DNA of 64,000 nt from Vibrio variabilis (GTDB taxonomy: Bacteria; Pseudomonadota; Gammaproteobacteria; Enterobacterales; Vibrionaceae): the NCBI RefSeq assembly GCF_003263785.1, contig NZ_JYJK01000139.1, forward strand, positions 1 through 64,000. The letters run 5' to 3'. The notes under the pieces were generated by a model. That model did no database searches, was not told where the DNA came from, and was given only the letters and a program-made list of their open reading frames with translations. This document shows positions 57,649 to 64,000 of this stretch, piece after piece (the stretch's first letter is position 1; each line of letters begins with the position of its first letter). A program made the translations under genes and the position numbers.

Positions 57649-58616
57649 TTAGAAGGCGAAGTTCACACCGATAGAGTGATCCAGTCAGCGGAATCGTAGA
57701 ATGCAATAGAGGAGTCTGTCGCGTTGTAGCCTGAAAGTGAGATCAGAGATAGAGATTGCAGTGCAAGGTACTCATAAGCAAGGAACGCGCTGTACTTGTC
57801 ATCGATACGGCCAGACTGGTCAAAGATGGCGTTTTGGCCACGATACTCATGATTCATATAGCTCATGGTTGCCGCAATGCTATGTTTTTTATATGCATAC
57901 AGAGCGGTTAGCTCACCGCCGGCACCTTGGTTATTCATCGCTTCACCCTTGGCATCATCAAGCAAGTAAATGAGTGAAGGAAACAGTGTCCAAGCATTAC
58001 TCATTGCGAGCGTGTAGGAGCCTTTGGCGTAATACATATCGCTGTTTCGGTCGTACTGGCTCGACAGGTTATTGCTGAGGTTGGTCGCAGAGCTTTCACC
58101 GGTTACCTCGCGGTTGCCATACGCCATATCGATCGTGAACAATGAGCCAGCAATGTTTTCAATCTGTAAGCGGTAAGCCTCGCCTTTGGCCTCTGTCTCT
58201 TCAAGCTGGTCAGCACCGACGTAAGGGTTTTTCCAGATCGGCTCTCCAATGACGGTTGGGAGGTAAGAGACGCTCCAAATAGAACCATCTTCGAGCTGCT
58301 GACGATATCCACCTTCGAGTACAAAGGTACCAACCGCAATGTCATTGCGCGATGTACCGAGGAACCATTCTTTGTTCCGCTTCGCACCATAGGTGTATTT
58401 GACCATACCCAGCGGCATCCAGAATTCATCGTAGGCTTCTTCTGCGCTGCTGATTTTGGGATCGGAGCTGGCAACGAAGTTGGATTTGTCACCGATTTGC
58501 GCATTACTGATGGAGATCTCGCCACTAAAGCCGGATTCTGGCGCCAATGCTGCGATGGCGGATTGGCTAATAATAGTCAATAGAGCAGTGGAAACGAGGG
58601 GCTTAAACTTGGTCAT
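57649..58616 (-). CDS. DUF2860 outer-membrane beta-barrel protein, copy 1 (frame broken once)
   Basis: A signal peptide (about 1-23, LVSTALLTIISQSAIAAL) is followed by alternating polar/hydrophobic strands, a periodic amphipathic pattern typical of outer-membrane barrels. Shared blocks with the next gene are SGFSGEISI, FLGTSRNDIAVGTFVLEGGY, YRLQIENIAGSLFTIDMAYG and the terminal NIAFYD/SIAFYD-x-x-DWIT. The frame breaks at 57675: one extra T on the coding strand gives DWITSIGVNFAF ending in Phe, as barrel proteins do. Joined length about 322 residues. Function unknown; family named from memory as DUF2860. Confidence 0.8.
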
Positions 58617-58689
58617 ACAATATCCGTCAGTAGGCTCATTAGAGTGCTCAATCTAAGCATCTATATTTTATGCGGATACTTTAATGACA

Positions 58690-58723
58690 AAAAATGGCTT
58701 AACAACATGTTTTGTTAAGCCAT
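58690..58723 (-). terminator. terminator between the two DUF2860 genes
   Basis: Perfect 12-bp stem ATGGCTTAACAA / TTGTTAAGCCAT (58694-58705 with 58712-58723); on the minus strand it runs into TTTTTTG. It ends the upstream copy's transcript, so the two paralogues are separate units. Confidence 0.88.
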
Positions 58724-58758
58724 ATATTGATAGTTTTAATGCTTCGCGTTGGGTTCTA

Positions 58759-59748
58759 TTAGAACTCCCAATTTAGACCCACAGAAGTAATCCAATCTTT
58801 CTCATCATAGAAGGCAATATTGGAGCTGCTGTTGTTCACGCCACCAAATGCGACCAAAGAGAGGTTGTCCGCATAAAAGATGCCCGGATATTCATACGCT
58901 AAAAACGCTTTCCATTCATCGTCTTCTCGAGTGACATTGTCGAACACTGGGTTCGCGCCATCATACTGACGGTTGAGATACGTGACGGTGAAAGCAAACT
59001 GGTGATTGCCAGCGGAGACAAATGACGAAATTTCTGCGCCATAAGTATTGCTCTTCATCGCGCTGCCATTTGCATCTTGTTGGGTGTAAATCAGCGCAGG
59101 GAACAGTAAAACCCCTTTGTTGACTGGCAGCATCATTTTGAATTTGCCGTAGAAAATATCGGCGTTTCTGTCGAGTGTCGCCATTTGATCTGCAGTTAAG
59201 TTCGCACCAGAGCCAGATAACTCTGAGTCCAGCTCACGCTTACCATAAGCAAGATCGAGGCTAAACAGCGAGCCGGCAATGTTATCTATCTGCATACGAT
59301 AGGCCGTGCCTTTCTCGTCGGTGGTGCTTCGAGCTTGGTTTTCAAGGTAAGGGTCGCGCCATACCTCACCTTCAAGAATGGTTGGCAAAATCGCTAGGCT
59401 CCACTTAGTCCCATCTTGAAACTGATAACGGTAGCCGGTTTCAAGTGCCAGCGTACCCACGGCCACATCGGCTCGAGAAGTACCTAGGAATACTTGGTGG
59501 TTGGAACGTGAACCCCAGGTGTATTGAACGTTACCCAGTGGCAGAACTAAGGCGCTGCTGTTCTCTTGCGCCTCACCGGTATAGGTACGAAATTCATCGT
59601 CGGTATTGCTAAGGTTTGACGTTTTGCTCGCGTAAGCGGCGTTTAGTGCAATTTCACCACTAAAGCCATTACTTTCTCCTAATTTAGCTGCAGCACCATA
59701 AGAGACAACACTCAGTGACACTGCTAAGACACTCCATGCCCTTTTCAT
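58759..59748 (-). CDS. DUF2860 outer-membrane beta-barrel protein, copy 2
   Basis: A 329-residue intact paralogue of the preceding gene. Signal peptide about 1-21 (WSVLAVSLSVVSYGAAA), then NGFSGEIALNAAY, VFLGTSRADVAVGTLALETGY, YRMQIDNIAGSLFSLDLAYGKRE and a C-terminal phenylalanine (VGLNWEF), the outer-membrane sorting signal. A perfect -10-like TATAAT lies at 59796-59791 upstream. The clear divergence between copies suggests an old duplication. Function unknown. Confidence 0.82.
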   Translation of the reverse strand: MKRAWSVLAVSLSVVSYGAAAKLGESNGFSGEIALNAAYASKTSNLSNTDDEFRTYTGEAQENSSALVLPLGNVQYTWGSRSNHQVFLGTSRADVAVGTLALETGYRYQFQDGTKWSLAILPTILEGEVWRDPYLENQARSTTDEKGTAYRMQIDNIAGSLFSLDLAYGKRELDSELSGSGANLTADQMATLDRNADIFYGKFKMMLPVNKGVLLFPALIYTQQDANGSAMKSNTYGAEISSFVSAGNHQFAFTVTYLNRQYDGANPVFDNVTREDDEWKAFLAYEYPGIFYADNLSLVAFGGVNNSSSNIAFYDEKDWITSVGLNWEF

Positions 59749-59874
59749 AACGGTTCCTTATCACATTCTGATTTTGAGGTAACGGTTGTAATTATATGTT
59801 TATGTTATGTTATTGGTTCAGAATAAGTGTGTTTTTTGCAAGTTACAACACAAATCAGACCAATAAATTAATCG

Positions 59875-59902
59875 TTGCGCAGTGCCTTCCCCCTTGTACA
59901 AT
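59875..59902 (+). promoter_or_regulatory. candidate promoter of the acyltransferase gene
   Basis: TTGCGC (59875-59880) and TACAAT (59897-59902), 16 bases apart, 44 bases before the ATG at 59947. Confidence 0.55.
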
Positions 59903-59946
59903 TAACCGCCATAAAACTGCCACAAATACTTCATAGAACGTTAGAT

Positions 59947-60831
59947 ATGCTTGGATACCTAATTTTTGTAATGAGTTCGTCGCTCGTCATCCTCAATACC
60001 GCATTTTGTTCGATCCCTATTTTAGGTTTTGGGCTGATGAAACTGGTGCTGCCGTTTAAGCCGGCTCAGGCATTATGTACCACGCTTGCCAATAAATTCA
60101 TGTGGCTATGGGCAACGGTGAACCACGGCATACTTCATTTGGTCAACCCAAAGCTTGAATGGGAAATCGAAGGGCTCGAAGCGCTGCGAAAAGATGGCTG
60201 GTATTTGATGATCAGTAATCACCTGAGTTGGACGGATATCGTCGTGCTGTGTAGCGTGTTTAAAGATCGCATTCCTATGCCTAAATTCTTTCTTAAGCAG
60301 CAACTTTTGTATGTTCCCTTTGTCGGTATGGCGTGCTGGGCGCTGAACATGCCGTTTATGAAGCGCTACTCCCGTGAATACTTAATTAAGCATCCAGAAA
60401 AGCGTGGTCAAGATTTAGAGACCACGCGTCGCTCTTGCGCCAAATTTAAAGATACGCCAACAACGGTGGTGAACTACGTAGAAGGCACGCGCTTTACCAC
60501 TGAGAAGCAAAAGCGAAGCAAGGCGGGCTACCAGCATTTGCTGCAACCTAAATCAGGCGGTATCGCGTATACGTTGGCCGCGATGGGTGAGCAGTTTGAT
60601 AGCATTATAGATGTCACCTTGGCCTACCCAGAAAATAGAGTCGAGCCATTCAAAGCCGCATTAATGGGCAACATGACCAAGATAGTGGTCAAAGTGCGTA
60701 CTTTGCCCATAGATGAAAACGTATCGGGAGACTACTTCAACGACAAACCCTATAAGCGTCGTTTCCAGCAATGGCTTGGGGATCTCTGGCAGCAAAAAGA
60801 TGATGTGTTGAAAGAGATTCATCGCAAATAA
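59947..60831 (+). CDS. PlsC-family acyltransferase, YihG-like
   Basis: An inner-membrane 1-acylglycerol-3-phosphate acyltransferase-type protein of 294 residues. An N-terminal hydrophobic anchor (about 2-40) is followed by the HX4D catalytic motif ISNHLSWTDIVVL, the substrate motif NYVEGTRFTTEKQ and SGGIAYTLAAMG. I start at 59947 (MLGYLIFVMSSSLVILN); an upstream ATG in frame lies over the promoter. It neighbours dsbA and srkA, as yihG does in E. coli. The YihG enzyme is a lysophosphatidic acid acyltransferase; the exact substrate here is inferred. Confidence 0.85.
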   Translation: MLGYLIFVMSSSLVILNTAFCSIPILGFGLMKLVLPFKPAQALCTTLANKFMWLWATVNHGILHLVNPKLEWEIEGLEALRKDGWYLMISNHLSWTDIVVLCSVFKDRIPMPKFFLKQQLLYVPFVGMACWALNMPFMKRYSREYLIKHPEKRGQDLETTRRSCAKFKDTPTTVVNYVEGTRFTTEKQKRSKAGYQHLLQPKSGGIAYTLAAMGEQFDSIIDVTLAYPENRVEPFKAALMGNMTKIVVKVRTLPIDENVSGDYFNDKPYKRRFQQWLGDLWQQKDDVLKEIHRK

Positions 60832-60867
60832 AAAAACCGAGCCTGATTGATATCAGGCTCGGTTTTT
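60832..60867. terminator. bidirectional terminator between the acyltransferase gene and dsbA
   Basis: A 15-bp stem (60832-60846 with 60853-60867) with GC core CCGAGCCTGA / TCAGGCTCGG and flanking A- and T-runs between convergent genes. Confidence 0.93.
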
Positions 60868-60882
60868 CTTTATAGAGTTGGG

Positions 60883-61482
60883 TTACTTTTTCAAGAGGAA
60901 GTTAACCAGCTCGAAGTACTCATCAAGAGAGGTAATACCACCTGCTTCAACAAGGTACTTGTTGTTAACGATAACTGCTGGAACACCGGTTAGGCCGCTA
61001 TCTTTAAACTGCTTGTCGAAGCGGCGAACCATGGAATCAACGGCAAAACCATTAAACGCTGAATCGAATTTCTTAGCATCTACCTCTTCATCTAGGAAGA
61101 TTTGACGCAGTTCTTCATCGTTTTTTGGTGGCTTCTGTAAGTTGTGAATGCGGTTAAACATCACTGGCGTCATTTTGTCTTCAACTTTAAGTGCAATCAT
61201 CGTCGCGTAAGCCTTACTCATTGAAAGACCCATTGGACCACCCATAAAGGAAACATGGTTTTTCTGGAACTTAGCGTCGGCAGGGATCTTCTTTTTCAGC
61301 TGAGCGATGATAGGCTCAAAGCTGTTACAGTGCGGGCAGTAGAATGAGAAGTACTCAGTCACGACTGGCTTTGAGGATTTTTCCAACTCCAGCACCTTGT
61401 AGTGTTTGCCTTCTTCAAACTGGGCGGCACTGACGCTTAGGCTGACGAGTAGCGTCGCAAAAAGTGCGATGATTTTTTTCAT
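60883..61482 (-). CDS. dsbA: thiol:disulfide interchange protein DsbA
   Basis: The periplasmic oxidase that forms disulfides in secreted proteins; in V. cholerae it is needed for pilus and toxin assembly. A signal peptide (about 1-19, KKIIALFATLLVSLSVSA) precedes the thioredoxin fold with the CPHC active site at precursor residues 49-52 and the cis-proline loop LTGVPAVIVNNKY. Total about 199 residues. The start at 61482 is preceded by GGAGAAAAT. It is 53 bases downstream of srkA, probably one operon. Confidence 0.95.
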   Translation of the reverse strand: MKKIIALFATLLVSLSVSAAQFEEGKHYKVLELEKSSKPVVTEYFSFYCPHCNSFEPIIAQLKKKIPADAKFQKNHVSFMGGPMGLSMSKAYATMIALKVEDKMTPVMFNRIHNLQKPPKNDEELRQIFLDEEVDAKKFDSAFNGFAVDSMVRRFDKQFKDSGLTGVPAVIVNNKYLVEAGGITSLDEYFELVNFLLKK

Positions 61483-61535
61483 TATTTTCTCCATGTGTAA
61501 AACTCAAATCCTATTGATGGATTTCGACTAGTTTG

Positions 61536-62519
61536 TCACCACTGCGGCTGCAATGAAAGTGGCTTTTCGTTAAGAGCGGCAATTTGCTCTTTAAAACCAA
61601 GTACCTGACCTTCCCAGTATTTCGCATCATTAAACCAAGGAAACGCTAGCGGGAAAGCAGGATCATGCCAGCGCTTAGCTAGCCATGCCATGTAGTGCAC
61701 CATACGTAGACCGCGCAATGGTTCAATAAGTTTCAATTGACTGCTAGGTAAGTCACTGAATTCTTGATACCCCTCCAAGAGTACGTCGAGCTGCATCAGC
61801 TTGTCTTGACGGTCGCCATTGAGCAGCATCCACAAATCTTGAATTGCGGGACCATTACGCGAATCGTCAAGATCGACAAACAGTGGGCCATCACGCCATA
61901 AGATATTGCCTGGATGGCAGTCGCCATGCAGTCTAATGGTCTCTGCGGGCTGCCAGTGAGTTTCAATTTGGCCGATCAGCATATCCAAGTCGCTAAAGAA
62001 GGCGTTTTCTAGATGTGAGGGAATAAAGCTGGAGCTTTGCAGTAACTTACGTGGCTGGTACAGGTATTCTTCCAGCCCTAGGGTAGGGCGATGCACAAAA
62101 GGCTTACTGGCGCCGACTTTGTGGATGCGGCCAAGGAAGCGTCCAACCCATTCAATTTGCTCAAGGTTATCCACCTCAAACTGTCGGCCGCCTTCGCTGG
62201 CAAACAGGGTAAACAGATAGCCTTGATATTCATGAATCGTCTGGCCATTGATGATTAAGGGTGCAGAAACAGGGACTTCGTGTTCTAGCAGTTCATGAGC
62301 AAAATCGTGCTCTTCTTGGATTTGTGCTTGGCTCCAACGCTGAGGGCGATAGAACTTAACCACGTAGCGCTTACGTTCTTCATCAGTGAACTGATACACA
62401 CGGTTTTCATAGCTGTTGAGAGGAAGCAAGCCGGATTCGGCTCTAACACCAATGCTTTCAAGGGCGTACCACATAAAATCGGGAGTGAGGGCGTCAAAGT
62501 TAAACGCAGTATCTGTCAT
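61536..62519 (-). CDS. srkA: stress response kinase SrkA (YihE)
   Basis: A 327-residue Ser/Thr protein kinase of the APH/choline-kinase-like fold. Catalytic motif LHGDCHPGNILW (Asp about residue 201) and metal-binding VDLDDSRNGPAIQDLW are present. In E. coli SrkA counters stress-induced death linked to MazF and the Cpx response. It is upstream of dsbA, as in E. coli, where the pair is Cpx-regulated. Confidence 0.93.
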   Translation of the reverse strand: MTDTAFNFDALTPDFMWYALESIGVRAESGLLPLNSYENRVYQFTDEERKRYVVKFYRPQRWSQAQIQEEHDFAHELLEHEVPVSAPLIINGQTIHEYQGYLFTLFASEGGRQFEVDNLEQIEWVGRFLGRIHKVGASKPFVHRPTLGLEEYLYQPRKLLQSSSFIPSHLENAFFSDLDMLIGQIETHWQPAETIRLHGDCHPGNILWRDGPLFVDLDDSRNGPAIQDLWMLLNGDRQDKLMQLDVLLEGYQEFSDLPSSQLKLIEPLRGLRMVHYMAWLAKRWHDPAFPLAFPWFNDAKYWEGQVLGFKEQIAALNEKPLSLQPQW

Positions 62520-62529
62520 CGTGATGATA

Positions 62530-62553
62530 AAAGGGCTCGTTGCCGAGCCCTTT
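62530..62553 (-). terminator. terminator after ccoG
   Basis: Perfect 10-bp stem AAAGGGCTCG / CGAGCCCTTT (62530-62539 with 62544-62553), TTGC loop. It lies between ccoG and srkA on the minus strand; the following T-tract is short. Confidence 0.8.
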
Positions 62554-62578
62554 CCTATTATTGGTTGCTGCTAGAGAG

Positions 62579-63997
62579 CTAGAGCTTTTTGATAAATCGA
62601 CTTTCCACTTGTACGGAGAAGTCGTTGCTGTCACTCAGTATAAACTGAATTGTTGAGACAGGTGAACTTAGCGCATCCGGATCGGCGCCAAGGCTCATTG
62701 GCAGGTTATACACTTCACCCGGTTCGACGGTAATGGTTTGTCTGCCATACCAAGTCGCACCCTCTAGACCTGAAACACGTAACGTGTACTGCTGCTCTTG
62801 TTGAGTCTTATTGATGACTTTTAGGGTGTAGGTATTTTCAACTAAGCCATCGCTGTTGACTCGGAACAGCTGGTTGCGGTCGCGCAGAACGCTCAGGCCT
62901 GCGGGATCTACAGCCGATATTTGCACAAAAAACAGAGCAATCATAACCAGTAATACCGCGCCATAGCCGAGCAGTTTTGGTCGCAGGACCTTGGTGTGTT
63001 TGCCTGATAAGCGGTGTTCGGTGGTATAGCTGATAAGCCCCTTGTCGTAACCCATGCGATCCATGGTTTTGTCACAGGCATCGATACAGGCACCACAGTT
63101 AATACATTCGTATTGCAGACCATCGCGAATATCGATACCCGTTGGACAAACTTGTACGCAGAGATCGCAGTCGATACAGTCACCTAAGCCAAGCTGCTTC
63201 GGATCCGCTTTGCGAGAGCGAGGGCCACGCTTTTCACCGCGCTTGGTATCGTAACCGACGATAAAGGTGTCTTTGTCGAACATTGCCGACTGGAAGCGCG
63301 CGTATGGGCACATGTGGATACACATAATCGAGCGCATCCATCCCGCATTGGCATAGGTACATGCGGCGAAGAACACGACCCAAAACACAGGCCAAAAGCT
63401 GGCATTGAAGGTGAAGAAGTCGCTGACCAGTGGACCAATGGGTACAAAATAGCCAGTAAAGGTAAAGCCGGTGGCAAGGGCAATCGCAATCCAAGCGGCA
63501 TGTTTAAGACCTTTACGTGCAATAAGGTTACCGGTGAGCTTACCGCTGTCTTGTTTGCGGCGCTTGTTGGCACTGCCCTCCAGTTTTTCTTCAAACCAGA
63601 TGTACATAAAGGTCCAAACGGTTTGCGGGCATAAGTAGCCACACCATACGCGACCTAAAAAGGTGGTGATAAAGAATAGACCAAACGCGGCGACCATAAA
63701 TAGCAGCGCGAGTAGGGTGAGATCTTGCGGATAAAGGGTGGTACCAAAAAAGTTAAACTGCTGATTACCGATATCGAGCAGCACCGCTTGTCTCTCGCCA
63801 TAAGGTATCCATGGCACTAGGGCAAACAACACCAGTAAGAACCAGCCGCCATAGCGTCTTAGTTTTTGAAAGGTCCCTTTGCTCTCTCGAACATAGATCC
63901 GGTTGCTTGGGTTGAATCTGTCGCCGTTGCCTTTGTGGGTTTTGGGGTTAAACGTTTTAGGCGTTACATCCTTTACGTCGATTTTGTCCTGACTCAT
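62579..63997 (-). CDS. ccoG: cytochrome c oxidase accessory protein CcoG (RdxA/FixG-like)
   Basis: A membrane iron-sulfur protein that delivers or reduces copper for cbb3 oxidase assembly. The 472 residues have about five membrane helices, the NapH-like CGYLCPQTVW and CIHMCPYARF motifs, two 4Fe-4S ferredoxin motifs (CIDCDLCVQVCP and CINCGACIDACDKT) and a C-terminal Ig-like periplasmic domain. The gene is complete, starting three bases from the window edge. The cbb3 oxidase genes are not in the window. Confidence 0.93.
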   Translation of the reverse strand: MSQDKIDVKDVTPKTFNPKTHKGNGDRFNPSNRIYVRESKGTFQKLRRYGGWFLLVLFALVPWIPYGERQAVLLDIGNQQFNFFGTTLYPQDLTLLALLFMVAAFGLFFITTFLGRVWCGYLCPQTVWTFMYIWFEEKLEGSANKRRKQDSGKLTGNLIARKGLKHAAWIAIALATGFTFTGYFVPIGPLVSDFFTFNASFWPVFWVVFFAACTYANAGWMRSIMCIHMCPYARFQSAMFDKDTFIVGYDTKRGEKRGPRSRKADPKQLGLGDCIDCDLCVQVCPTGIDIRDGLQYECINCGACIDACDKTMDRMGYDKGLISYTTEHRLSGKHTKVLRPKLLGYGAVLLVMIALFFVQISAVDPAGLSVLRDRNQLFRVNSDGLVENTYTLKVINKTQQEQQYTLRVSGLEGATWYGRQTITVEPGEVYNLPMSLGADPDALSSPVSTIQFILSDSNDFSVQVESRFIKKL

Positions 63998-64000
63998 TGT

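Noticed and set aside
2408..58616. Programmed ribosomal frameshifting as the cause of the broken frames
   Set aside because: The breaks occur in unrelated genes, lack consistent slippery heptamers or downstream structures, and would need frameshifting in gyrB, glyQS, rpmH and rnpA. Sequence error is simpler.
1..64000. CRISPR arrays, prophage, integron cassettes or insertion sequences
   Set aside because: No regularly spaced repeats, transposase, integrase or phage genes were seen; the window is core chromosome throughout.

Overview
The window is the replication-origin region of the main chromosome of a member of the Vibrionaceae, most likely a Vibrio. The evidence is the gene order mnmE-mioC-oriC-mnmG-rsmG-parA-parB-atpIBEFHAGDC on one side and rpmH/rnpA/yidD/yidC and dnaA-dnaN-recF-gyrB on the other. 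Vibrio-type neighbours support this: a DUF2860 outer-membrane pair, a MneA-type manganese exporter and a MalS-like amylase. No phage, insertion sequence, CRISPR array, tRNA gene or rRNA gene body lies in the window; only the leader and promoters of an rRNA operon are present, at the left edge.

Layout. 1-340: leader and tandem promoters of a 16S-first rRNA operon that runs leftwards out of the window. 345-3030 (minus): hemG, trkH, yigZ. 3100-6660 (plus): fadBA fatty-acid oxidation with a FadR-like operator. 6768-10700: acuI, a LysR regulator, tusA between two small membrane-protein genes, and mneA behind a manganese (yybP-ykoY) riboswitch. 10917-17717: glyQS, a lipoprotein alpha-amylase and avtA. 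17753-18560: the small heat-shock gene ibpA with a sigma-32 promoter and ROSE thermometer. 18670-24791: gyrB-recF-dnaN-dnaA (minus). 25199-27434: a polar amino-acid ABC transporter. 27500-31926: rpmH-rnpA-yidD-yidC, mnmE and mioC. 32040-32330: oriC. 32414-45289: mnmG-rsmG-parAB, the F1Fo ATP synthase operon and glmU. 45382-49309: a divergent amino-acid permease/binding-protein pair and the punC/punR purine-efflux pair. 49351-55918 (minus): the ilvGMEDA operon with leader peptide and attenuator. 56125-63997: comM, two DUF2860 barrels, a YihG-like acyltransferase, dsbA, srkA and ccoG.

The genes are mostly housekeeping: initiation and segregation (dnaA, dnaN, oriC, parAB, a parS-like site in recF), translation and tRNA modification (glyQS, rpmH, rnpA, mnmE, mnmG, rsmG), membrane biogenesis (yidC, yidD) and energy (ATP synthase).

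A striking property is 19 single-base frame breaks in 17 genes: 18 look like one missing base and one like one extra base. Most lie at a duplicated base or homopolymer. They include indispensable genes (gyrB, glyQ, glyS, rpmH, rnpA, yidC), so they are best read as assembly or sequencing errors. I therefore annotate each as one CDS spanning the break.

I found no previously undescribed multi-gene system. The most interesting non-coding signals are a second, orphan ROSE-like hairpin upstream of ibpA, a nested inverted-repeat element that overlaps the gyrB stop codon, the manganese riboswitch with a visible alternative pairing, and a degenerate parS inside recF.
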